Below, piece by piece: positions 30,524 to 41,314 of a DNA stretch of 64,000 nt. Source of the stretch: Sclerotiophoma versabilis (taxonomy: Eukaryota > Ascomycota > Dothideomycetes > Pleosporales > Didymellaceae); the NCBI GenBank assembly GCA_012274445.1, contig JAAROD010000093.1, positions 248,001 to 312,000 of the forward strand. Direction: 5' to 3'. Under the pieces are notes generated by a model, which worked only from the letters and a program-made list of their open reading frames with translations, was not told the DNA's origin and made no database searches. Positions within the stretch are counted from its first letter, which is position 1, and every line of letters begins with the position of its first letter. The translations under genes were made by a program, and so were the position numbers.

Positions 30524-32996
30524 ATGGAGCTCCCCTTGCGGTCACAGCCACGACATCCGCCTGCGCAGCGGGACAGCGGACGATCTAGCGAGGCGCAGAT
30601 CCAACAGGAAGGGTCCCGCTTTGGCGCGACCCACGCTGCGAGTGGAGCAACAGTCCTCCAGGGCAATTTTATCGGCCTTACCCTTAGTGAGCGCATTTGA
30701 ACGCTGCTAGCACGTCTGTGAACCCTAGAGCTTACAACACGCAGACTCCTTAGTAGCCACTCGACCTGACTTCGCAGGCCACTTCGCGCACGCTGCGCTC
30801 GAGCCCGTCAAGGCATACGTCGCACGACGCCCACTGCACGACCAGATACACGCGCAGCTTGCCCGCGATGCTGCAGACAGCGGCACTAGGACGCTCGTGG
30901 TGTGGGGACTCGGCGGGGCGGGCAAGACGCAGCTGGTGCTGGACTATGTGCAGCAGCATCGCGCCGAGTACAAGGCGACGTTCTGGATCGAGGCAGGGCG
31001 CAAGGAGTCCCTAGAACGCGACTTCGTCCGCCTGTACCAGACGCTCTTCGGTCTGCACGCGTCTGCTGGGACAGAGGCAGCCGGCGTAGAGGATGCTGTG
31101 ACTGGAGTGAAGAGCTGGTTTGCAGGCCAGCGAGGCCCGTGGCTGATGGTGTTTGATGGCGCCGACATAATCGAGGATGAGGAGGCTGGCGGCTACATCA
31201 ACATCAAGCACTTTATTCCCAACGCAGCGTCTCTCGACGTCATCGTCACGAGTCGCAGCAGCACGGCGAGGGACATGACGCGACTAGAGGGGGTGCAAGT
31301 AGGCGAGATGGAGGCAGGACAGGCAGCCGAGCTGTTCGAGAGATACGCCAAGCTTTCAGGCGATCGTTCCAGTGCTCAAGATGAGGTGGTGTGCATTGTC
31401 AAAGAGCTTGGATGCCTGGCGCTGGCTGTCACACTTGCTGGCACGTACGTCGGGTCAACACCTAGGCTGCAGAGCAACATCGAGGCATATCTGCTGGAAT
31501 ACAGGCAGCGGCGGCAGGATCTACTTAAACGCAAGCCTGTAAGCCTGGTGCACCAATACAGCGAGAGTGTGCTGACGACGTGGGAGACGTCGTATGCTGC
31601 TGTTGCCGAGCAGTGCGCAGAGGCGGCAATGCTACTGACGATGCTGTCGTTTCTGAGCTTTGACGACATCTACCTTAAGCTGTTCTGTGTTGACACTGTG
31701 CAAGATGGTGTGGAACAAGCAGACGAGAGCAGCGCTTGCTGGAGACGTCTAGTTTCGCCGCAGCGGCCAGTAGACTTGTACAAGATTGAAGAGTGTTTCG
31801 CTGTGCTGCAGAAGTACTCGCTGGTGCAGTGGAAGGCCGAACAGCAGAGCTATGCGATGCACAAGCTAGTGCACGCCTGGGGCTATGATCGGCTTGCAGC
31901 AGAAGAGCGGAGCAAGTACAGCCGGGCAACGTTTGGGCTTGTTGTGGAGGCGACAGAGAGCTGTGATCGAGCGCCAGACGACAGACTACGTCTTGTGCCG
32001 CACGTGATGGGGAGCTTTGCAGCGCTGACAAGTGGAAGTGACAGTGTGGATAGATCTGCTGAGGACATGATTGCCCAGATAGAGATCGTGGGAGGTTTCA
32101 TGACAGGCCTTGGACGGTGGCCAGAGACGCGTGCAATCGAGGACTATGTGCTACAGGCGAGGTCAATATTGCTAGGCAAGGATAATCTCGCCACCATTTT
32201 AGCGATGAACAACCTTGCCGAGACGTTTCGAGAGCAAGGTCAGCTAGCAGACGCGGCAAAGATGCAGAAGAAGGTGCTGGAGAAATGGCAGTGGATCTTG
32301 GGCGAAGAGCATCCTGACACCATCACAGCGATGAGCAACCTCGCTATCACGCTTAGACAACAAGGGCAGTTAAGCGAGGCAGCAAAGATGCAGAAGGAGG
32401 TGCTGGAGAGGCGGCAGCGGATCTTGGGAGAGGAACATGCTCACACCATTTCGGCGATGGGCAATCTCGCCACCACACTTGGAGACCAAGGGCAACTAGC
32501 AGAGGCGGCAGAGATGCAGAAGGAGGTACTAGAGAAGCGGCAGCGGATCTTGGGCGAAGATCATCCTGACACCATTTCGGCGATGAGCAACTTTGCCATC
32601 ACGCTTGGAGGGCAAGGAAAGCTAGAAGAGGCAGCAGAGATGGAGAAGGAGGTGCTCAAGAAGCGGCAGCGGATCTTAGGCAAAGAGCATCCTGACACCA
32701 TCTTAGCGATGAGCAACCTCGCCGATTCACTTAGACAACAAGGACACCTAGACGAGGCAGCAAAGATGCAGGAGGTGGTGCTAGAAATGATCAAGCGTGT
32801 CTTAGGCAACGACCATCCTTACACTATCTCGGCGATGAGCAACTTTGCCATCACGCTTGGAGGGCAAGGACAGCTAGAAGAGGCAGCAAGGATGCATAAG
32901 GAGGTGCTAGAGAAGCGGCAGCGGATCTTAGGGGAAGAGCATCCCTCCACTATCAGGGCGATGAGTAATCTTGTGATTACGCTAACGCTAAGATAG
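30524..32996 (+). CDS. NLR receptor: amyloid-like motif, NB-ARC, TPR
   Basis: STAND/NLR protein, exons 30524-30686 and 30778-32996; 793 aa. The 91-nt intron starts GTGAGC, has branch site CCTGAC at 30765 and ends TTCGCAG. Residues 30-51 (GSRFGATH...LQGNFIG) resemble the esterase's C-terminus. Residues 60-80 contain the linker YVARRPLHDQIHAQL; P-loop GLGGAGKT 98-105; Walker-B-like WLMVFDGAD about 176-184; IVTSR about 210; LGCLALAV about 265 in place of GLPLA. Residues 519-793 are six and a half kinesin-light-chain-type TPR units of 42 residues, nearly identical to each other. Proposed role: ligand-gated oligomerisation templates an amyloid in the partner esterase and starts cell death. Start ATG 30524 is chosen because it is in frame and close to the motif. 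Confidence 0.88.
32169..32996 (+). repeat. Near-identical 126-bp TPR repeat array
   Basis: Six full units and one partial unit encoding a 42-residue TPR (consensus ILGEEHPDTI.AMSNLA, then TL..QGQL.EAA.MQKEVLEKRQR). The units differ at only a few positions, which points to recent expansion or gene conversion. The pseudogene copy keeps only about two units. Confidence 0.9.
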
Positions 32997-34780
32997 CTGA
33001 ACAGGCAAGGTCAGGAGCAGCTCCAGCCTGCGATAGATGCGCAGGCAATCATCCAAACCTAGGCTGCAGCAGACGATAGTGGGGTGCCGCAGTAAGCTGC
33101 CAATGCCCTGCTTTATCAGTTCTCTACTCAGCAGTACTGGAATCATCACCCTCTTACAACCAGAAGCTTGAGGCAGGCTATGAAGGACACTTGAAGAGGT
33201 TGCGCTGAAGCAGCGTCGGCATGGGGGAAGAGCTTCACCCACGTTTTTAATGTGTGACAACACTACAAACGTCTGCAAACAATACTGTAGCAGGTCAAGT
33301 ATAACGAGCTTACTGTACCTAAGTGTGGCGGTGCTCGTTAGCAAGAAAAAATTAGTATTTAAAAACATAGTAGAATCTTAGCCCTTTGTAACATAAAGCA
33401 GATGTGCGTTGGTGTAAGCTTCAATAGCGGAACGACGCTACGCTGCTTGTGGGCATGTACTTGAAGCAAGTCCGATCGAGTCTAGCGTAAATTACATGTA
33501 TTGGAGTCTGTGCAAGTATGTAAGCGCAGCAAGTCCAGACGTTCAGGCGCCTGTCGCTTGGCGCAAGTACGGCAGCGCAGCAGAACTGCTATAACTCACG
33601 ACGCAGGCGGTTAGACGCCCTGACAGCTGGAGGTAACGTGCTCGTAAGGCTGCTCCATACTCTGGTAGCTCTGCAAGTTGAAAGAGGAACTTGTTATGCA
33701 TAAGGCAGGGCTCGAAGCTTAGGCAGGGCGGAGCGTTGCGCACGTAACAATCGGCGGCAAGGCGACAAGTGTTGTATTTTTCTAAGCGCAAGGTAGCATC
33801 GCGTAGCGCAACGATTAGAGTTCAGGTCAGGGTAGGTAGAAGTTGATTTCCGCGATGATTTCAAGATTGAGTTGGGTTGGAAGTGGTTGCATCTCCGGAC
33901 AGGGGTTTTCTCGCTACGGTGGTGGGGACGTTACACCTTATCCGGGAGCTTGTGCTGTATTGAGACTAGTATACCTTATAATGCAAAAACATATGCTCGT
34001 ACTGCTTAACATAAGCTCGCTAGGTACCTAAAGCTAGCTTCCTTCGACGCGCCCTAAGCATCCCCGAAGCGGATCGTTTCGGATAGCAACACCACGGCTT
34101 ATCAGCTCCCGCAAAGCCCCGAGGATTTTGTCTGTATCTTAAGAAAGGGTATGAAATCCTCGAACTGCGCCAATCTTTGCGAATACATCCTTTAGTAAGG
34201 GTGCAAAGATCCTGTAAGTCTGAGGCATGCTGTGAAGATTAACGATAGACGCGACATGAGCTGGTATTTTTCTTATTGTAGATGAAGGATTAGAAGCCGT
34301 TCCTGTGAAGTATACGTTGTTCTGGTAGTAGGTCGCTAAAGTGTAGAGTTACGCAAGTAGAGTTTGGAAGAGCAGGTTTTTTCCTGTGCACTGGTTTTTC
34401 CTGGAGACAGGGGGGATCTTACGGTATGAACACTTGATGTACTACATCGAGCTTGCAGCACAGCTGTCCAAGATTAACAACATTCGGATGATTCAAGAGT
34501 AGTCCGCTGCACTGAAGAGAGTTAGTGGATTACGGTAGCATGACATGGCCATGCTATGAATTGTGCTGGCTAAGCAACCACATGCATGCTAGCCGCAGGA
34601 CGCCAAGAGCGAATGGACGTACATGCGACAGCAGGTACTGTACGATACAACACCATACAACACAGTACGTTGATAGGACTGTAGCGACGATCGTTGCTGC
34701 GCAGGGGATGGATGATGCATTGAACTACCAACGGGCAAGTACTTAGTTTTCAGTCGTCTGGCAGTACCACCAGTCCTCAA
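32997..34780. other. Gene-poor stretch
   Basis: About 1.8 kb without a supported gene; short frames only. It includes one or two TACNGTA words and a short AT-rich patch near 33340-33400. Possibly old, decayed repeat DNA, but nothing identifiable. Confidence 0.4.
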
Positions 34781-36112
34781 CTACAGCTCTCGACTGCCGC
34801 CCTCGACTGCTGCCCCCGTCGACAGCCCTAGACGAGCGACAAGCATCGATTTTGCCGTTTGCAAAAACAACTCAACGACTGCTTCCTCATAGAACGCATC
34901 GTTATACCACACTGCCAAAGTCAAGCGTCCCTTGAACGTCCAAACATAAGTCGCCAGGTCCGCAGTGGCCGATCCGCCACCAACCCAGAAGTCGTCTACG
35001 TCGTGGCCCAGATGATCATCAACAACGCCCAGGCTGGAGACCTGAACTTGAGGGTCTCCTGCAGATTCCAGTGCCTGGCTGAGGAGTGGATACATCGATT
35101 TGTGCCAGGCGGCCTGGTGCCTTTCTCCGCTGCACTTGGTGTACACATATTTGAGACTCTGCGCGAGGGGACCAAACCCTCTCCAGCATGCGGGCAGTAC
35201 CACAGGTATGGCGCTCATGTGCACAGAGACTGGGGACTGTTCGTGGCCAGACCTCTGTCGAAGCCGGCGCCTAAGACTGACGAAGATGAGACTCTTGTAC
35301 GTGCCTGTAGCTCCGTCGGAAAGATGGTACAAGGCTTGTATCACGCTGCTGTGGCATGCATGCGTGACGGTAATGCCGTGGCAGTGTGCTCTTTTGCGTA
35401 CCTGATCAGTCTCGGCGGGAGAGAACTCGAGACGCTTCAAGCGCACGGCGAAGGAGGATCGTGGCGCGGCCTTGGAGCCAAGGCTGAGGCTCGAGGGCGT
35501 TGATTCAAAGTGCTGGGCTAGGCTGTGCGCTCCCTTCGCTTGCAACTCGCTCGGGGGACTCGATGGGTTTTGATCTAAGACGTGGCTGAGGCTGTCCGAG
35601 AGGTTGGTGTACTCGTCTCCAAAAGTCACGTCTGCCGATGGATTCTTCAGCGCAGAAAGTAGCAGGGGGAGAAACATGATTGCGCCTACGCCATCGATGT
35701 GGTCGTGCGAGATTTGGAAGAAGATCTCGCGGGTACGAGGGAGAAACACCAGGACTCCTGTCTCAGACGACTTCAGCGTTGCAAGCACGTCTAAGCTAGA
35801 GACCGCACAGTGGTCGATTATCAGAGTCTTGGAGAGCCACTCAGCCATCTCGCTGTCGTCCGGCACCTTGTAGTAGAGGTTACCATTCCTTGCAGCTGAA
35901 GCAATCCGCGGATGGTGATACCGGAGGCTTTTCCACGCCTTCTGAAGGCTCGCAATTGAGCAGTCCACTTCTTTGGGCAGCGTGGCACCGACCGAGACCA
36001 TTGCATGAGCGATTCCGGTAGGGGTGGCGACCGATGACATCGAGTGGAAGAAGCTCTCGATACCGTCGAGCTGTCTGCACCAGTGTCCCGGGGCGATTTC
36101 CTCCCACTCCAT
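34781..36112 (-). CDS. Condensation-type acyltransferase
   Basis: Intronless, 443 aa. The motif FFQISHDHIDGVGAI holds HxxxDG, the catalytic signature of the CoA-dependent acyltransferase/condensation superfamily (BAHD-like and trichothecene O-acetyltransferase-like enzymes). The end of the protein shows the second-half features: SSLGVVDDHLG and TYVWTFKGRLTLAVWYNDAFY, the latter resembling the strand before the DFGWG-like region. It is expected to acylate a hydroxyl or amine of a small molecule, with His as base. It is a stand-alone domain with no carrier protein or synthase nearby, so it may be a tailoring or detoxification enzyme. Upstream (36113-37220) is promoter DNA shared with the acetate transporter and rich in TACNGTA. 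Confidence 0.75.
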   Translation of the reverse strand: MEWEEIAPGHWCRQLDGIESFFHSMSSVATPTGIAHAMVSVGATLPKEVDCSIASLQKAWKSLRYHHPRIASAARNGNLYYKVPDDSEMAEWLSKTLIIDHCAVSSLDVLATLKSSETGVLVFLPRTREIFFQISHDHIDGVGAIMFLPLLLSALKNPSADVTFGDEYTNLSDSLSHVLDQNPSSPPSELQAKGAHSLAQHFESTPSSLSLGSKAAPRSSFAVRLKRLEFSPAETDQVRKRAHCHGITVTHACHSSVIQALYHLSDGATGTYKSLIFVSLRRRLRQRSGHEQSPVSVHMSAIPVVLPACWRGFGPLAQSLKYVYTKCSGERHQAAWHKSMYPLLSQALESAGDPQVQVSSLGVVDDHLGHDVDDFWVGGGSATADLATYVWTFKGRLTLAVWYNDAFYEEAVVELFLQTAKSMLVARLGLSTGAAVEGGSREL

Positions 36113-37220
36113 CGCAGAGATTGGGGTTTTGTGTTCTTGGAGAAGTATTGAAGCGAGTACTGTAGAGCACTGAGAACGTGTTCGAAGAGATCGACTTGGG
36201 ACTATCGCCTCTATTCAGCACAGGACCAGCAAGATAGGCAGCTGTAAGGACGCTGCATGATAGTGCATTAGGGCGATCATACCCGCACGACTGGTCCACA
36301 AAACTGTCACGGCACGCACACATGCGCAGTCGAGAACCATCACACCTGTAAGGATACTGTATGCTGAGCCCGGTCCGTGTAAACGTGTAAACCATGGTTG
36401 AGGTTGGCCCACAGGTTACAGTACATGAAAAGAAAAAGGACGGCACACAGCACTGTTCGTACTGCCCATCCCGTTTTTTTGCCCGGCGGTTACCTGTGTT
36501 GCTGGCGCATGCTGATCTATGACGAGCGTGATTCTCAGCCGCGTCTGTCGTGGAAGCGTGAGAAACAGCGTGAGAAATAGCGCGAGAAATGGCACTCCCA
36601 AGAACTCGCCATTATTCCTGGCGGCTCGAGGATTGGGAAGAAAAACACCCCCACATATTTGGTGCACCCAGTACTAAACAGTACAGTACTACATGGTGAC
36701 GTTTGCAATCAGTGTGGTGTTGTGGCTACGCACAACTGCCAGAAAGAGGGCGTAGACGATGGTGCGAAGTTCGCCCACTAGTGATCTACCAAGTCACTGT
36801 ACTGTACTACAGTGTACTGTAAGCACTCCCTCCACCATACACCCCAGATTATAGCAGTGGTGTGCAAAAGCGTGTTAGTGCGGTACAGTACTGTATCGAT
36901 TGCGTAGCATAGGTGGTCTATGCGAGGCAAATCACGCTGGGCCGGCTGCATCACGCTGGCAGATTTACTGTGTCAGGCGCGTGCAAAGATCTCAGCCCTT
37001 TGTTGGTGCGAGAAGCATACCAAAAACGTCTTTGGGTCCGCTGTACAGACTGCTGTATAGTCTGCCGTACGGTACATATGCTTTCGCCGCTCTGCTGTTC
37101 ACGTACTGTGCTTTGGAGTGCTCTTGCCAGGCTGTTGGCTTCTGCAAGGCAGATAGATCTTCCATAGCTTCGCTAAGAGTACGCATCGCGACTGACAGAC
37201 TAATCTACCTGTGGATAATT
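36113..37220. other. Divergent promoter region, acyltransferase/AceTr
   Basis: No supported gene in 1.1 kb. Several TACNGTA heptamers (starts 36682, 36800, 36815, 36884, 36889 and others). Confidence 0.5.
36682..36895. promoter_or_regulatory. TACNGTA cluster
   Basis: At least five TACNGTA palindromes (36682, 36800, 36815, 36884, 36889), the last two overlapping, between divergent acyltransferase and acetate-transporter genes. Function inferred from recurrence only. Confidence 0.3.
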
Positions 37221-38260
37221 ATGCCCGTCGCTCGCAAACAGACCGAGATCGTGGTAAGCTACTGCTACGGAAGACGCTACAGTTGCTCAATGCCCCCAGC
37301 TCTCCACCGTGTGTCCTGCTCGACCCTGAGGCTGACCAACGCAGCGAGGCCCTCGTGCTGAATATCCACCGGCTTCGTACAGACCTTTACCGCGCAGATC
37401 TGCCAATCCTGCTCCTCTGGGACTATCTGCTTTCGCCCTGACGACCTTTCTGCTGTCGCTGATCAACATCAACACGCGCAGTATCGGATCGCCAAGCCTC
37501 GTCGTCGCTGTCGCGTACGGCTACGGCGGACTGGTACAGCTACTTGCAGGCATGTGGTATGTACCCACGAGCTGTAGCACCCTCCCACATGAGACTAAAC
37601 AAACGCCAGGGAGATGGCTCTGGGCAACACCTTCGGTGCTACGGCCTTCTCGTCTTACGGAGGCTTCTGGCTGTCGTTCGCCATCGCTCTGGCCCCAGTT
37701 GGCCCCGGAATCGAGTCGAGCCTGGTTGCAGTCAGCAAAGCAGCTTTCCTTGACTCTTTCGGCCTGTATCTGATGGGCTGGTTCATCTTCACTTCTGTGT
37801 TGCTTGTCTGCACGCTGCGATCGTCGTTTGCCTTCTTCCTTTTGTTCTTCACGCTCGATCTTGCCTTCCTCATGCTGAGCGTTGGCTACTTGCAGCATGA
37901 CGACGAGAGCCCCGAGAAGCACTGCATAGTCGCGGGAGGAGTCTTTGGTCTCGTATCTGCCTTGCTAGGCTGGTACAATGCGCTTGCTGGCATTGCAGAT
38001 GCTTCAAACAGGTCAGTACGATGTGCCATCCATCTCAAGATAAGCAGACTGATCGTGCTGTTGGTCCAAGCTTCTTTACCCTCCCGGTCCGTCACTTCCC
38101 GTGGAGCGAGCAGGGCCGCAAGAGACACTTCCGACTCCCGTCAGAGAAGTCGGCCGCAGAGACTGGCGGATCGGCTTGGGACGTCCATGCTGGCAGCCGT
38201 CTGCTCCCACGTGTAGACCTGGGTTCCGATCTGGGGTTCAGCAATACTGGCAAGGACTAG
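37221..38260 (+). CDS. AceTr (GPR1/FUN34/YaaH) acetate transporter
   Basis: Acetate/monocarboxylate uptake channel-like transporter. Exons 37221-37253, 37345-37556, 37610-38011, 38071-38260 (introns 91, 53 and 59 nt); 278 aa. The signature ANPAPLGLSAFALTTF lies in exon 2, and the conserved end ADASN/SFFTLPVRHFPWSEQG is rebuilt by the last splice. The first intron has CTGACCAACGCAG at its 3' end and joins MPVARKQTEIV to RGPRAEYPPASYRPLPRR, a typical short cytosolic leader; this 11-codon first exon is the least certain part. About six membrane helices follow (SLVVAVAYGYGGLVQLLAG, GGFWLSFAIAL, and so on). Relatives are plasma-membrane proteins induced by acetate. Divergent from the acyltransferase. 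Confidence 0.85.
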
Positions 38261-38477
38261 ACTGTGCCGAAGACGTCACACACACGACGAAGTAAGACGC
38301 GAATGCTGGCGGTACAGAAAATGCGTGGTACGCCCACGGTCGGTGTTGCATACCAGGCTCAAGATATCAAATCAGGGCAGCACCGGTATAACTCATAACT
38401 TTGATAATCACAGAGCAAAAAAAGGTCTCGATTGTACTTTCACCAGAAGCTGCAGAGGCTAGATCTGTTTCGATCTC

Positions 38478-39361
38478 TCAAGTCGCGCTACTGAAGGTGT
38501 ACCGCCTTGTTACTACGAATCCTGCCGTGATCTTAGAAGTCACAAAGTCCGCAATCCCTTCAGAGCTGTTGTCTATAGCGACAAAGCCTGCTTTTGCTTC
38601 CGTGTGAAAGCGGCACATGGAACACATGACTGGAACGATGTCCTCGAACGGATGCCGAGACAATTGTTCCATCTCTGTAGTCTTGTTGGGTCAGTCGTAC
38701 TGCATGTGATGTAAGATGGCAGAGCAACGAACCCATGGTGCTTCTTCGACCATAGAAACAGCTAGACAGTAAGCTGCAGCAGCTACAGCACTAGATGGCT
38801 GCTGGACCAGACTGGTGTTGAGCAGTGAGATCTTCAGAATGAATTCCGTGACTTCCGCAGAGCTTGGCGAAGGGCCATCCAAGACGATGGGCATGCTGGT
38901 CAGCTTGTTGAAAAGCTCGTGCAGGAACAACAGAGGACCTGACCAGTCGATCTCATACTCCAGAACTTTGAGCAGCTCCACCTCCTTACGCCTGAAGAAA
39001 GCTTTGTCCCCAGGCCAGACGCGTGCAATTTTACAACCCCAGAAGTCGTCATCTTCATAAGCGCCCGCCGTCTTGACGAGGACGGCCGCCAACACTGGAA
39101 CGCTCTCCTGCCTCACCAACCGCTCTCCGAGTACACGGTCTAGGAGGTGGACTGCAAGGAAGCAGGCCTGTACCGAGAGATCTCCATCGGCAAGCGTAGT
39201 CAGGAGATGCGTCACAATCTTCTCCCGACAACGTGAGTTTCCCTTCTTGATCGGTGGTGGGAGATGCTTTGCCTGTATGACGATGAGAGTGAACATCATG
39301 GATGGAAACTGAATTTTACCTGTACAAGTCTCTCAGCCTCTGCCATCTCTCTGTAAAGCAT
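38478..39361 (-). CDS. Cyclin (B-type-like cyclin box)
   Basis: Exons 39361-39320, 39272-38729, 38674-38478 (introns 47 and 54 nt); 260 aa. The cyclin N-box is clear: LSVQACFLAVHLLDRVLGER, VLAAVLVKTAGAYE, FFRRKEVELLKVLEYEIDW and PLLFLHEL. A C-box-like segment follows (FILKISLL, SSAVAAAAYCLAVSMVEEAPW). The protein is much shorter than mitotic cyclins and has almost no N-terminal extension, so no destruction box is visible. The second intron uses the weak donor GTTGCT but has a good branch site (GACTGACCC) and restores a cyclin-like C-terminus; without it the frame ends at 38691. Its decayed relative is at 18662-19165. Presumably a CDK partner; stage unknown. Confidence 0.7.
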
Positions 39362-39785
39362 TGCTTCGCTGTAGATGGAAGACTGCCGCTTTTATGGGTA
39401 CAGAGCATGGGACCTAAACAAGCCCCACGGCAGCTCATTGTGTCCCAGGTACAATACACATACACATACAATGGCAGGCCACAGATGGAAGCTTCAGGTC
39501 CATACAGGTACCCCGATTGATTTGGAAACCGAAACCTAACCGTACTGCCTGTCGTGGTGCTCCGTTCCATTATCTGATAGATCAGCTCTTAGCGGCAGAA
39601 AAGCATGCACAGCGGTACAATGACAAGAGAGATAGCTATGAGTCGCTAAATAATTAGACAGTATGAACGACGCCAAAGTTCAGTGCTAGGTATCAAAACT
39701 TTGGCTGACGAAGCAGTTATTGATAAGACCAGCAGCCCACACTCCGAATCTATAGGACTGTGACAACTCCAACCTCACACTGCAA
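39362..39785. other. Intergenic, no gene seen
   Basis: 424 bp between the cyclin start and the BTB gene's end; nothing supported. Confidence 0.4.
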
Positions 39786-40733
39786 TCATTGCTTCTGTGG
39801 CTTCACGCGGCGTAGATGCTCTGATACCAGCCCCTTCACTGGGTGCTCGCCGAAGACTCGGTATGGCGTGAGTAGCTTTTGCTGGATGCGACTCAGCTGC
39901 GCAGCCAGAGATGCGTCGGAGGGCAGATCTTTTGGAGCATCGGACTGGAGTAACTTGGCCATGAGCCCAATGTTGCGAAAGCTGAGGTCTTGCTGGTTGA
40001 GCAAGATATGTTGCAGCTCTTTGCAGCCGAGTCGAAAGGCTTCCCAGAGCTTGTGACGCCGCGCTTGTAGTTGCGCTGCGATTGGATTGTGTCAGTCTAA
40101 CGCTCAGCATGCACCAGTGAACAACTTACTGGCAAGCGTGCCGACCGACCTGCTCTGATGTTCTATGGCCGACACGGCGCACTCCTTGTCTGAGCTCTGA
40201 AACACCCATTCGCCGTCCACCTGGCTCATGTTGCCAGCGATCACGTCGAGCGTACGAGTGAGCCTGGGGCACGCGTCCTCGCTGCCGTAGAAAGCCTCGA
40301 GGATCCACACCCACATCCACCAGTCCGAGTGCACAGGCCCGTCCGCTCGCCAGAGCTGATCGATCCAGCTGCGTGACTCTACGTGGGGGATGAGCAGCTG
40401 TGCGAGGTCGTACTTCTCGCAGAGCGTGGCTAGCCCGAACAGCTGCGAGACCGTCATTGTTGGGCGAAGGCGCGACAGCTTGTGATGAAGCACGTTCAGC
40501 ACGATTCGCATCAGTTCGGGATCGTCTTCCGGCAAGCTATACACGGTCGCGGGCCAGTCCTGGGAGACGAACGTCCGGAACCACGGCACCTGCTCGAGTA
40601 CACACTTGGAAGCCTCAAAGCAGGCATTTTCTTTGCCCACCCAGATGTGCACGGTGTCGCCTGAGACGTCATCTGTGATGCTCTCAGCCTTTGGTGGTGC
40701 GGCAGCGTGTTGTTGGCGCTTGCGTTTGCTCAT
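39786..40733 (-). CDS. BTB/POZ-domain protein
   Basis: Exons 40733-40130 and 40075-39786 (54-nt intron GTAAGT...TCGCAG with branch GACTGACAC); 297 aa. Residues 28-115 are a BTB fold of the fungal type: DTVHIWVGKENACFEASKCV, LEQVPWFRTFVSQDW, VYSLPEDDPELMRIVLNVLHHKL, and LATLCEKYDLAQLL. Fungal BTB-only proteins of this kind are common and usually of unknown function; they may dimerise or link substrates to cullin-3 ligases. The frame is open upstream to 40973, but those residues show no similarity, and ATG 40733 is followed by a basic leader (MSKRKRQQ). Divergent from the SANT-like gene, with TACNGTA motifs in between. Confidence 0.8.
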
Positions 40734-40796
40734 GACGGCGGGCAGCCAGCAAAGCAGGATGCAAAACCATCGAGCAGATACCATCGCTCTGGTGAG

Positions 40797-41097
40797 TACG
40801 GTATGTACAGTAGCATAGACGATGATGCCTTTGCGGACCTTGCATGCCAAGCTAAAGGCCTTTCGCCACTCACGAAGACGGCTCAGGTGCGGCATCGTCA
40901 GATCACGCTGGCCGGGGTCGTTGCTCACGACCAACAGATAGACATCACGCTGGACTTGTAGGCGTGTGAACAAGATGGTAGCTTGATCGAGGCATCCCTT
41001 GGTGTCGTGCCAGGGATCACGCTGGCGTGTCGAACGACGATTACAGGGGGTTCGGTACAGTACTGTACTGTGATTTACAGTATGTACTGTACAGCAC
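40797..41097. promoter_or_regulatory. TACNGTA clusters in divergent promoter
   Basis: TACNGTA starts at 40797, 40806, 41056, 41061, 41076 and 41085, plus one-mismatch copies; several overlap by two bases. They lie between the divergent BTB gene (start 40733) and SANT-like gene (start 41315). Confidence 0.35.
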
Positions 41098-41314
41098 TGC
41101 GCTTCAAAGACGGCTTAATGCGCTTGGTCAACGGATGCAGGGGATGTGCGTTTTGTGAGATGGGAGCGATGTCTTGCTGCTCCCTCGTCCGGCACTACAA
41201 GATGCACTACAAGATGCTACCTTGCTGCTGAACTCTGGGCTCTGGCTTCGCAGATTCTCAAATTACCCCTACACGCTTTGCCTACTGTGCAGCAGCTGAC
41301 CTGTGGCCTCCAGC

